From NCBI GenBank assembly GCA_003554525.1, contig PWGO01000133.1, positions 1 to 36,863 of the forward strand: DNA of 36,863 nucleotides, read 5' to 3'. Both the position numbers and the translations under genes were made by a program. Shown piece by piece: positions 9,330-18,449 of this stretch. The notes beneath the pieces were generated by a model. It saw only the letters and a program-made list of their open reading frames with translations. It had not been told where the DNA came from and did not search any database. Each line of letters begins with the position of its first letter. Position 1 is the first letter of the stretch. The stretch comes from Syntrophomonadaceae bacterium. Lineage in GTDB: Bacteria > Bacillota > Dethiobacteria > DTU022 > PWGO01.

Positions 9330-10937
9330 TTATTTCTTCGTGGGATCCTTTAAATCCCTTTCTTTAAGCTCCACAAAGTTGGTTTCTATAATTCCTTCCA
9401 GCTGGCTTACTTCTTGCTGTACTTTTTCCGTTACCGGGTCGTCCACCTGCAAAACCATAACCGCTTCACCACCGATTGACTTTCGCCCTACCTGCATTGT
9501 GGCAATATTTATGCTCCTGTCTCCCAAGAGTGAGCCTACCCTCCCGATAACCCCTGGCTTATCCTCATAGGTACATACCAACATATACCGGGAGGGAACC
9601 ACTTCAATACGATAGTCCCCTATCTGCACTATACGCATATCCTCCTGACTAAACAAGGTACCGGAAAGAACGCGCTCCTCTCCACTTTCAGTTACGATAA
9701 CCGTAATTAAATTGGCAAAGTTATCTACATCGCTGGAAAAAGTTTCTTTTATCCGTATTCCCCGGTTTTTAGCTATATACCCGGCATTAACGAAATTTAC
9801 CTGGTCTCCCATGATTACCTGCAGTAGGCCAATCAAAAAAGAGGTGGTAAGTGGCGTTACCTGTTTGCCGGCAATTTCACCGCTATACTGGACCTCTACC
9901 TCGTCTACGGCTCCTCCGTAAAGCTGCATGTAAAAGCTGCCCAGCATCCTCATTAAAGGCATAAACGGTCTTACCTCGCTAACTACTTCCGGCATCAGGG
10001 TTGGCATATTAACCGCCGTTACCGCCGATTCTCCTTCCAGGGCTTTTAAAACTTGTTCCGCTACCTGCACAGCCACGTTAACCTGCGCTTCTTCAGTGGA
10101 TGCACCAAGGTGAGGCGTCAGGACAACGCTGTCCAATTCCAGCAGGGGAATGTCCTGCGGGGGTTCTTCCTCAAACACATCCAGGGCCGCACCTGATATT
10201 TTTCCCTCTTTAAGGGCATGGTACAGGGCCTCTTCATCCAGGAGCCCACCCCTGGCACAGTTTATAATACGGGCCCCAGGCTTTATTATTTCCAGTTCTT
10301 CCCTGGATAAAAAGTGATACGTGGCGGAAACCAAAGGAAGGTGCAGGCTTACAAAATCCGACCGGCGTAAAAGATCCTCCCAGGAAGTTAATTCTACTCC
10401 TGTATTCTCAACTTTTTCTGGAGATACATAAGGGTCATAGGCCAGTATTTTCATGCCCATGGCCCGCGCCATTCTTGCTACTTCGCCACCTATACGCCCC
10501 AACCCCAACAAGCCGAGAACTTTCTGGTTAAGCTCTACTCCGGTAAAGCGCTTGCGTTCCCATTTTTTCTGTTTAACCGAATTGTCAGCTCCCGGTATGT
10601 TACGAGCCAGGGAAAACAACATGGCCAGGGTGTGCTCCGCCGCAGATATTGTATTTCCCTCGGGTGCATTAATTACCATGATCCCTTTTTCCGTAGCTTT
10701 TTCTACATCTATATTGTCCACCCCTACCCCGGCTCTACCAATTACCTGGAGGTTAACGCCTTTTTCTATAAGGGAAGCGGTTACCCGGGTTCCGCTGCGC
10801 ACAATAAGGGCATCGTAATCGCCAATAATTTCCTTCAGGCTGCTTTCATCTCTCCCCGTGCAAACATCCACATGGGCCTTTTTTTGCAAAACCTGCAAAC
10901 CCTCCTGGGAAAGGGGATCCGTTACCAGAATCTTCAC
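9330..10937 (-). CDS. serA: D-3-phosphoglycerate dehydrogenase
   Basis: GLGRIGGEVARMARAMGM Rossmann motif, NCARGGLLDEEAL, C-terminal ASB and ACT regions; GTG at 10937 follows GGAGGTG. Confidence 0.95.
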   Translation of the reverse strand: MKILVTDPLSQEGLQVLQKKAHVDVCTGRDESSLKEIIGDYDALIVRSGTRVTASLIEKGVNLQVIGRAGVGVDNIDVEKATEKGIMVINAPEGNTISAAEHTLAMLFSLARNIPGADNSVKQKKWERKRFTGVELNQKVLGLLGLGRIGGEVARMARAMGMKILAYDPYVSPEKVENTGVELTSWEDLLRRSDFVSLHLPLVSATYHFLSREELEIIKPGARIINCARGGLLDEEALYHALKEGKISGAALDVFEEEPPQDIPLLELDSVVLTPHLGASTEEAQVNVAVQVAEQVLKALEGESAVTAVNMPTLMPEVVSEVRPFMPLMRMLGSFYMQLYGGAVDEVEVQYSGEIAGKQVTPLTTSFLIGLLQVIMGDQVNFVNAGYIAKNRGIRIKETFSSDVDNFANLITVIVTESGEERVLSGTLFSQEDMRIVQIGDYRIEVVPSRYMLVCTYEDKPGVIGRVGSLLGDRSINIATMQVGRKSIGGEAVMVLQVDDPVTEKVQQEVSQLEGIIETNFVELKERDLKDPTKK

Positions 10938-11206
10938 CGCCTTCACCTCCACCAGAGCAATAAATTGTATATAAATTGTATATAAATTTTATTGTATATC
11001 ATTTGTTTATAAAAGAAAAGCCCCCGGGTCAAAAGGGAATACCAGTTATTTTAATCACTTATTTTATCTTATTCTACTTGTTTACTTTATTCTACTTAAC
11101 TTTTTCCACTACCTTCCCATGCTTCGCTGCTTTTTTCATTTTTAATAGAGTTTAATAGAGAATGAAGGGAAAACAGGAAAGAAAGGTCGAATAAATAAAA
11201 GGGGAG

Positions 11207-11704
11207 GTGTATCCCGTGGATATATGGACAATTACAGGCCTGCTGGTAGCAATTATTTTTTTTATCCTGGGACTGGTAGGAACCATTATTCCCATGCTGC
11301 CCAGCGCTCCCCTGATATGGGTGGGCATGCTTGCCTACGGTCTTATTGCCGGATTTGAAGATCTATCCCTTGCTTTTTTCTTATGGCAGGGCTTGCTGGT
11401 ACTGCTGGTGTTGCTGGTAGATTACATTACTACCGCCCTGGGAACCCATTATTTTGGAGGAACCCGTGCGGGGTTTTGGGGAGCTGTTCTGGGACTGCTG
11501 GTCGGGGTAATTTTTTTCAACCTGCCCGGGCTGCTTCTGGGAACATTCCTGGGAGCTGTAGCCGGTGAATTAATTGCCAGCCCGGACATTAAAAAAGCTC
11601 TTATTTCCGGTATAGGAGCTGTTATCGGGTTTCTGGGGGGAATACCTTTTAAGCTGCTGCTAGAAATAATAATGATAGCCTGGTTTTTTATAGTCATAAT
11701 TTAA
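11207..11704 (+). CDS. DUF456-like membrane protein
   Basis: GLVGTIIPMLPSAPLIWVGMLAYG and Gly-rich hydrophobic repeats; GGGGAGGTG RBS. Confidence 0.75.
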   Translation: MYPVDIWTITGLLVAIIFFILGLVGTIIPMLPSAPLIWVGMLAYGLIAGFEDLSLAFFLWQGLLVLLVLLVDYITTALGTHYFGGTRAGFWGAVLGLLVGVIFFNLPGLLLGTFLGAVAGELIASPDIKKALISGIGAVIGFLGGIPFKLLLEIIMIAWFFIVII

Positions 11705-11914
11705 ACCTGCTGTGCGTATAACCGTAACTTGTAGCAAGTTAATAATCCACTACATGCACCACATGTTATGATACAATAGTGGCAAAGGTTCACTTCAATA
11801 ATCTAACCAGCATAGCCGCGGGCACAAAAGCAGTTTAAACCGGGTAAAAGGAAATTGTAAAAAGAGGCAGGGCCGGTTTCACGGTAAAGGAATTTATTAA
11901 CCGGAGGTTAGCCA

Positions 11915-13846
11915 ATGGGGGAGAATATCAATAAAAGCAGTACAATTGACAGCTACAAAAGCTATACTTTTAACATTTTATCACACGTAACCCCGTTCAA
12001 CTACCTTGAAAAATCACAACTGGAAGAGCTATATTCCCAGTGCGAAATTAAAACTTTTCCGGTGGGGGATTTTATTTTTAAGCAGGGGGAAAGGTCACAC
12101 CAGTCACTGTACATCATACTGGAAGGAAGAGCCCGTATCTTAATGGAAGACGAAAAAGAAAGCATTAAAACGGCAGGGGAAAGAGCAGTTGCGGATTTTT
12201 TTGGCGAAACTGTACTTTTAACCGGGGAAAATTACCCGGCTTCGGTCACAGTCTTGGAAAAAATGGTGTGCCTGGTAATACCCCGCACTGTTTTTGAAAA
12301 AATGCTTTCCTTCAACCAGCAGGCTTCCGAAAGTTTCACCCGTTTGCTACTGGTCCGCCTGAAAGAAATGTATTACCAGATTGGGGAGCAAAAGAAAAGA
12401 GATATCTTATACGAAGAGCCGCTGCACAAAAAGGTAGAACAGGTAATGATCTCTCCCGTAATTACCTGCCTTCCGGGGCAGACCATAAAAAGGACCGCGC
12501 AACAAATGAGCCGGAATGGTATTACTTCTGTAGTAGTTGTAGCCCCCAACGGGAAGCCAGTGGGGATAGTTACCGATAAAGATCTGGTAGCCAAAGTGCT
12601 GGCTGAAGAAGCAGATGCCCCCCGCTACGTATTTCAAATCATGAGCCGCAATTTAAAAACTGTAAAAAGCAGCGACTTTGCATATCAGGCTTTCCTGGTA
12701 ATGGTTAAACACCATATAAACCACGTAATAATTGAGGAAAAGGGGCAGCTCCAGGGTATAGTAACCATGAAAGATCTGATCAAATCACGCGACTGGGGCA
12801 CCCTTTCTGCAGTTAATTCCATTGAAAATCACCGGGATATAGAATCTCTTGCCGAAACCATGGAGGAAATAGACCAGGTGCAACACGCCCTGCTTTTAGA
12901 AAGAGCCTATGCACGGGAAATCAGCGAGCTGGTAACTGAATTCTACGACCGGGTCACCCGCAAGATCTTGAGCCTGACCGAAGAACAAATGCAGGAGGAA
13001 GGATGGGGAAAACCCCCTGCGGGATACTGCTGGATCAGCATGGGAAGCTCGGGCCGCAGAGAGCAGTATTCCCGCACGGACCAGGATAACGGTATTATAT
13101 TTGAAGCTTCGGATACAAAGGAAAAAGACGAAGCCGCCCGTTCTTACTTTTTGAAGCTGGGAGAAAAAACTGTTAAAGGCCTGGAAACCTGCGGGTTCAG
13201 GAGGTGCCTGGGGGGTGTCATGGCCGAAAACTCCGCGTGGTGTAAAACCCTCCCGGAATGGAAAGACACGGTACACGATTGGATAAACCGGCTGGATCCG
13301 GATCATATACGCAACATGACTATATTCCTTGATTTCCGCTGCGTTTACGGCAGGGAGGATCTGGGCCAGCTTCTTAGAGACGAAGTAAGCCGGGCTTTCA
13401 AGAACTCCCCCGACACCCTGTACTTCCTGGCCAAGGACGACCTGCAACACAGAGTTCCCCTCAATTTTTTCCGGCAGATAATCACAGAAAAAGATGGAAA
13501 AATAAATTTAAAGAGTACCGCCACTGTCCATCTTATAGACTGCGTACGAATCTTTTGCCTGCGAGAGGGCATTAAGGAAACTTCTACTTTCCAGCGAATA
13601 AACCAGCTGCAAAAGAAAAACGTGTTTAACCAGGACCTGGCAGATACCATAAAGGAAGCGTTCGAAACTCTTTTAATGCTGCGTATAAAAAATTATTTGG
13701 CCTGCCTCAAGCAAGGACGGGAACCAGATAACTACATCTACCCTGCAAGGTTAAGCAAGAAAGAACGTACCAGGCTTAAAAAAGCCATGCAAGCCACCAA
13801 CTGGCTGCAGACCCTGGTATCTCAAAATATTGTAATGGGTTTATAG
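11915..13846 (+). CDS. Cyclic-nucleotide-binding/CBS/DUF294-type nucleotidyltransferase-like protein
   Basis: cNMP-binding fold (IFKQGERSHQSLYIILEGRARI), two CBS repeats, DUF294 motif GSSGRREQYSRTDQDNGIIFE. Confidence 0.92.
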   Translation: MGENINKSSTIDSYKSYTFNILSHVTPFNYLEKSQLEELYSQCEIKTFPVGDFIFKQGERSHQSLYIILEGRARILMEDEKESIKTAGERAVADFFGETVLLTGENYPASVTVLEKMVCLVIPRTVFEKMLSFNQQASESFTRLLLVRLKEMYYQIGEQKKRDILYEEPLHKKVEQVMISPVITCLPGQTIKRTAQQMSRNGITSVVVVAPNGKPVGIVTDKDLVAKVLAEEADAPRYVFQIMSRNLKTVKSSDFAYQAFLVMVKHHINHVIIEEKGQLQGIVTMKDLIKSRDWGTLSAVNSIENHRDIESLAETMEEIDQVQHALLLERAYAREISELVTEFYDRVTRKILSLTEEQMQEEGWGKPPAGYCWISMGSSGRREQYSRTDQDNGIIFEASDTKEKDEAARSYFLKLGEKTVKGLETCGFRRCLGGVMAENSAWCKTLPEWKDTVHDWINRLDPDHIRNMTIFLDFRCVYGREDLGQLLRDEVSRAFKNSPDTLYFLAKDDLQHRVPLNFFRQIITEKDGKINLKSTATVHLIDCVRIFCLREGIKETSTFQRINQLQKKNVFNQDLADTIKEAFETLLMLRIKNYLACLKQGREPDNYIYPARLSKKERTRLKKAMQATNWLQTLVSQNIVMGL

Positions 13847-14509
13847 CTCTTCAGATTCTTTTTCTTTGTTGTTTCCCTTACTTTTTATCACAAAAAACGC
13901 TGCCCCGCCTAAAATGGCAACTATTAATACTGCCAGCACGGCAATTACCGTGTAGTCAAGGTGCTCGTACCCGGCACTTATCTCGCTTTCTTCCAATAAA
14001 TCAATTTCCCAGCTAACAGTTTTGCCATCTACCTTATCAGCATTTTGGAAGGAAGGCTCCCGTGGAAGCTCCAGAAAAAGTTCCACATTTGTGTTTTTAT
14101 CCACATCGTCCTCCTCCTGACGATCGATAAACACTTCCACCAGCCCTTCTTCTTTTAGCAGGTTCCCTCCCATTTCTATATCAATTTCACCCCTGAACTG
14201 CTCTTCACCCGGGACAGTTATTTCTTCCAGCTGCTCATAGTGTTCATAATGCCGGGATATTTTTACGCCTTCCTGGCCTTCCCTGGTTATTTTTTCTGTC
14301 TCGTATCCGTCCTTTTCAGCTTCTTCTTTTATTCCTGACCAGATATCCCCAAACTGCTCCCCTTCATCAGTATCCCTTAAAAAATACTGTTCCACATCTA
14401 CACTGCCATCCTCGCAGAGAGAAAGCCTTATTTCAAAATCATCCACACAACCCACCAGCATCATTGAAACTACACAAACCAGGACAAAGCCCACCGCTTT
14501 TATTTTCAC
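13841..14509 (-). CDS. Membrane-anchored lipoprotein with C-terminal TM helix, LppM/DUF3153-like
   Basis: Lipobox MMLVGC; FEIRLSLCEDGSVDVEQYFL; C-terminal TM TVIAVLAVLIVAILGGAAFFVI and basic tail. Confidence 0.65.
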   Translation of the reverse strand: MKIKAVGFVLVCVVSMMLVGCVDDFEIRLSLCEDGSVDVEQYFLRDTDEGEQFGDIWSGIKEEAEKDGYETEKITREGQEGVKISRHYEHYEQLEEITVPGEEQFRGEIDIEMGGNLLKEEGLVEVFIDRQEEDDVDKNTNVELFLELPREPSFQNADKVDGKTVSWEIDLLEESEISAGYEHLDYTVIAVLAVLIVAILGGAAFFVIKSKGNNKEKESEEL

Positions 14510-14724
14510 CCGGCATCACTCTCCCTTGCTAAATATTTCGACAAAATTGGACAAATTTCTTTATGCTATTATACCATAATAACCCTTAAGCTGGTTAATT
14601 TTTTTTACCGGACTGGAGGACCTCCCGGTGGTAGAACCCACGCACCTACATTGTTGCCTCGATATCTTCCTCCTCCCTGGTGCTAATCCAGTTACACACT
14701 TGACACCGGAGGTAAAGCTACACT

Positions 14725-14758
14725 CTTTGGGTTATTTTATACTTTGGGTTATTTTATA
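14725..14758. repeat. 17-bp direct duplication CTTTGGGTTATTTTATA x2
   Basis: Two adjacent identical copies. Confidence 0.95.
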
Positions 14759-14835
14759 CTTCCTTGCCGCGGGCTTCTTTCTTCCCCCCACCGGGGGGGA
14801 AGATTAAGATGGGGGGGATACCTTATTGGAGGTTG

Positions 14836-14891
14836 GAAGTTAGAGGTCAGAGGTCAGATTTCAGAGGTCGGAAGTCAGAAGTCAGAAGTAA
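14836..14891. repeat. Degenerate heptamer array, consensus GARGTCA, ~8 units
   Basis: gaagtta gaggtca gaggtca gatttca gaggtcg gaagtca gaagtca gaagtaa. Confidence 0.9.
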
Positions 14892-14978
14892 AAGACAAGA
14901 AAAGCAAAAAGACTCTTGCCGGTGTCAAGTGTGTAACTGGGTTAGCCTGGTGGGGGAGGAATTAAAGGTGGTAGGTAT

Positions 14979-15041
14979 CTTGCCTCTTGCTTCTTGCTTC
15001 TTGCTTCTTGCCTCTTGCCTCTTGCCTCTTGCTTCTTACTC
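14979..15041. repeat. Heptamer array CTTGCYT x8 plus one degenerate unit
   Basis: cttgcct cttgctt cttgctt cttgctt cttgcct cttgcct cttgcct cttgctt cttactc; only the sixth base varies in the first eight units. Confidence 0.95.
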
Positions 15042-15176
15042 AATGCTCGCTGCCGGTATAAACACAACCCTTTTGCTTACTGCACCACAGGACAAAGCTC
15101 GTTGCTCTTTCGTCTGGTATTAAGTAGCCCCCACATTGGCGTCACGACATCTTCTCCCCCCCCTTGAGTTAAAGCG

Positions 15177-16115
15177 TTACTTTATAAGCATGGATAAAAG
15201 TGCTTTCTGGGCATGCAGCCGGTTTTCGGCCTGATCAAAAACCACCGACTGCTCAGACTCGATGACCTGGTCAGTTATCTCTTCACCCCGATGCGCGGGG
15301 AGACAGTGCATGACCACCGCCCCCGGTTCGGCTTTATCCAGGAGGGCCCGGTTCAACTGGTAAGGCGCAAAGTGTTTTCGCTTTTCTTCTTTTTCGCTTT
15401 CCTGGCCCATGCTGGTCCAGACATCTGTATATACTACTTCGCAACCTTTTACCGCTTGTTCCGGGTCTTCCATCAAGACCAGTTCTCCTCCACTGGACCG
15501 GGCTTCTCGCCTGGCCAGTTCTACAATATCGCCATCCGGGGCATAGCCAGGAGGGTGGGCTACCCGGAGCTGCAAACCCAGTTTGCTGCATCCCAACATA
15601 AGGGAATGAGCCACGTTGTTCCCGTCCCCCAGGTACACAACTTTACGTTCCGGCGCCAGTTCGCCGCATTTTTCCCATACAGACATTAAATCCGCCAGGG
15701 CCTGGCAGGGATGAAATCTATCGGTAAGGCCGTTAATAACCGGAACAGAAGCATAACGGGCCAGCTCTTCTACTTCTTCCTGATCAAAAGTACGGATCAT
15801 GATACCGTCCACATAGCGTGAGAGTGTCCGGGCGGTATCTTTAACTGGTTCTCCTCGTCCCATCTGCAAATCGCCGACACTCAGGAAAAGCCCCCTGCCT
15901 CCCAGCTGTTCCATACCTACTTCAAAGGAAAGACGGGTGCGGGTGGATGATTTTTGAAATATCATAGCCAGGGTTCTACCCTCCAGGAAATTATGGGGCT
16001 GCCCTTCCTTCTGCTTATGCTTAAGCTTGAAACCCAGCTCCAATATGCTCCGTATTTCTTCCCCGCTGTAGTCAACCAGGCTCAGCAAGTTACGCCCCAC
16101 CAATTCTCGTGTCAT
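15177..16115 (-). CDS. argF: Ornithine carbamoyltransferase
   Basis: FQKSSTRTRLSFEVGMEQLGG (STRTR), FHPCQALADL, HCLPAHRGEEI. Confidence 0.96.
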   Translation of the reverse strand: MTRELVGRNLLSLVDYSGEEIRSILELGFKLKHKQKEGQPHNFLEGRTLAMIFQKSSTRTRLSFEVGMEQLGGRGLFLSVGDLQMGRGEPVKDTARTLSRYVDGIMIRTFDQEEVEELARYASVPVINGLTDRFHPCQALADLMSVWEKCGELAPERKVVYLGDGNNVAHSLMLGCSKLGLQLRVAHPPGYAPDGDIVELARREARSSGGELVLMEDPEQAVKGCEVVYTDVWTSMGQESEKEEKRKHFAPYQLNRALLDKAEPGAVVMHCLPAHRGEEITDQVIESEQSVVFDQAENRLHAQKALLSMLIK

Positions 16116-16121
16116 ACGCTC

Positions 16122-17327
16122 TCAACTCCCTGTAATTTCTTGTAGAGTTTCCATAAAAATCGAAGCAAACTGCTGCACATCTTGCTCGTCAATGATAAAC
16201 GGGGGTAAAATCCTTACCGTGCTTTCCCCAATAGCGTTAACCAACAGCCCCTTGCTCTGGCATCCCGCCTGGACTGCGGCAGCGTTTAAACCATCCAGCT
16301 CCATAGCCAGAATAAGCCCTTTACCCCTTACGCCCTTGACAACACCGGGCAACTGCTCCCGGATGCGCTTAATCTCTCCAAGTATAAATTCACTTTTGGC
16401 ATTTACTTCCTGCAAAAGCCCGTCGTCCAAAAGAACTTCCATTACCGCCAGCGCAGCGCTGCAGCTTACAGGGTTACCGCCAAAAGTAGAAGCGTGATCT
16501 CCCGGGCCCAGCGCTGAAGATATTTTCGGGTTGAAAATTGCAGCAGCAAGCGGCATGCCCCCTCCCAGAGCCTTGGCGGAAGTAATAATATCCGGCTCTA
16601 CACCGTAATCCTGGTAAGCCCACAATGTTCCGGTCCTTCCGACCCCGCACTGCACCTCGTCGAATATTAACAAAAGCCCGTTTTCATCACATATTCTCCG
16701 CAGCGCCCGGAGAAAATCTTTTTCAGCAACATGGACTCCACTTTCACCCTGGACCGGTTCCACCATGACCGCGCAGGTCTCTTCGTTTACGGCCCGTTCA
16801 AAAGCATCCGCATCGTTAAAAGGCGCATAAATAAAGCCGGCGGGAAGGGGATCAAAATCTTTCTGGTGATGCTCCTGCCCGGTAGCCGTTACCGTGGCCA
16901 GCGTCCGGCCATGAAAGGAACCCAACGCAGTTACAAATGTGTGCCTGTTTGCACTAATATTATTTTTGGCATATTTACGGGCCGCCTTGATAGCCGTTTC
17001 GTTTGCCTCCGCGCCGCTGTTGGCAAAGAAAACTTTCCCTCCCAGGGAATTTTCCGAAAGCCGGCAGGCCAGTTTTGCCTGCGGTTCAGTGTAATAAAGG
17101 TTAGAAGTATGGATCAGGGCTTCAGCCTGGTGCCGAATTGCCTCCACCACCCGGGGATGAGAATGACCCAGGGCATTAACCGCCAGCCCTCCTACAAAAT
17201 CCAGGTATTCCCCGCCCCTTTCGTCCCTTACACGGGCTCCTCTACCTTCTTTAATAACCAGGGTTTTCTGGGGATCCCTGCGATAGGTATTCATTACATA
17301 CTGTTCATACATGGTGGGAATGTCCAA
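16122..17327 (-). CDS. argD: Acetylornithine aminotransferase
   Basis: Class III aminotransferase; FANSGAEANETAIKAARKY, LLIFDEVQCGVGRTG, ITSAKALGGGMPLAA; operon context. Confidence 0.95.
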   Translation of the reverse strand: MDIPTMYEQYVMNTYRRDPQKTLVIKEGRGARVRDERGGEYLDFVGGLAVNALGHSHPRVVEAIRHQAEALIHTSNLYYTEPQAKLACRLSENSLGGKVFFANSGAEANETAIKAARKYAKNNISANRHTFVTALGSFHGRTLATVTATGQEHHQKDFDPLPAGFIYAPFNDADAFERAVNEETCAVMVEPVQGESGVHVAEKDFLRALRRICDENGLLLIFDEVQCGVGRTGTLWAYQDYGVEPDIITSAKALGGGMPLAAAIFNPKISSALGPGDHASTFGGNPVSCSAALAVMEVLLDDGLLQEVNAKSEFILGEIKRIREQLPGVVKGVRGKGLILAMELDGLNAAAVQAGCQSKGLLVNAIGESTVRILPPFIIDEQDVQQFASIFMETLQEITGS

Positions 17328-17450
17328 GACGGACCCACCTCCTTTCCTGTTTTAGCAATACCCGTTGGCACCGGGGGCGGTTGGTTTTTTTGTCCTGGCT
17401 TTAGTTGGCTACAAGGAAACTAAACCACCCCGGTCGCCTACAAACTTCCT

Positions 17451-17477
17451 TAATCTGTTTAATCTGTTTAATCTGTT
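17451..17477. repeat. 9-bp tandem repeat TAATCTGTT x3
   Basis: Three adjacent perfect copies in the argB-argD gap. Confidence 0.95.
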
Positions 17478-17484
17478 CACTTAC

Positions 17485-18405
17485 TCAGGCGGAATCTTCT
17501 TTTACTACCATGGTGCCAATACCTCTGTCAGTAAATATCTCCAGCAGTAAGGAATGCTGGATTTTGCCGTTTATTATGTGTGTCCGGGTAACCCCCTTAT
17601 CCAGCGCTTTCAAGCAAGACTCCACCTTGGGTATCATGCCTTCGTTTATCATGTTTTCGCGGATCAGTCTTCGCGAGTTTTCTTCCGTCAGCGTTGAAAT
17701 AAGGCTTGATGGATCTTCAGGATTTTCCATTATTCCCTCTACGTCAGTAAGCAATATCAGTTTTTCCGCATTCAGAGCCGAAGCTATCTCCCCGGCCACG
17801 TAATCTGCGTTGATATTCAGGCCGTCGGCCTCACCTTCTTCCTCGTAATACTTGCCTATAGAAGAAACCACGGGTATATAATTCTGATGTACCAGGGTAT
17901 CCAACAACGCCGGGTTTACTTTTTCTACTTCGCCTACAAAACCCAGGTCTACCGTTTCCTCCACCCCGTTAACTTCCACCTGACGCGGGGGAACTTTACG
18001 GGCTATCAGCAGATCGGAATCTTTACCGCTTAACCCAACCGCCTTGCCCCCGAAGCGGTTTATCATGCTTACTATTTGTCGGTTTACCTTACCTACCAGC
18101 ACCATTTCTGCAAGCTCCATGGTATCTTTGTCGGTTATGCGTAGTCCTTGCGAAAACGCGGGTTTTTTCCCTATCTTGTTCATCCAACGGTCAATTTCTT
18201 TTCCGCCCCCGTGCACCAGGATAGGATTAATACCAATATATTTCAGCAAAACTACATCCAGTATTACTGTTTTTTTCAGCTCCTCGTCTACCATGGCGTG
18301 TCCGCCGTATTTTATTACAAATGTCCTGCCTGCAAAGTTTCGGATATAAGGGAGAGATTCTATCAGTATTTCCGCCTTGGCTATAAGGCTTTTCATTTCT
18401 TCCAT
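17485..18405 (-). CDS. argB: Acetylglutamate kinase
   Basis: FVIKYGGHAMVDEELKK, NPILVHGGGKEIDRWM, GLNINADYVAGEIASAL; ATG behind GAGGTG. Confidence 0.96.
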   Translation of the reverse strand: MEEMKSLIAKAEILIESLPYIRNFAGRTFVIKYGGHAMVDEELKKTVILDVVLLKYIGINPILVHGGGKEIDRWMNKIGKKPAFSQGLRITDKDTMELAEMVLVGKVNRQIVSMINRFGGKAVGLSGKDSDLLIARKVPPRQVEVNGVEETVDLGFVGEVEKVNPALLDTLVHQNYIPVVSSIGKYYEEEGEADGLNINADYVAGEIASALNAEKLILLTDVEGIMENPEDPSSLISTLTEENSRRLIRENMINEGMIPKVESCLKALDKGVTRTHIINGKIQHSLLLEIFTDRGIGTMVVKEDSA

Positions 18406-18449
18406 AATCAATACCACCTCTTTTACTGCTTTTTCTTTTTTATTACCAT

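Larger units (their letters stand above)
14688..14940. repeat. 22-bp perfect inverted repeat (14688-14709 / 14919-14940) enclosing ~209 bp of repeat-rich non-coding DNA
   Basis: CCAGTTACACACTTGACACCGG and CCGGTGTCAAGTGTGTAACTGG; similarity extends outward (ctaat / gttag). Confidence 0.9.

Noticed and set aside
14590-14720. tRNA or second T-box downstream of argF
   Set aside because: No cloverleaf or T-box motif; the sequence is part of the inverted-repeat element.
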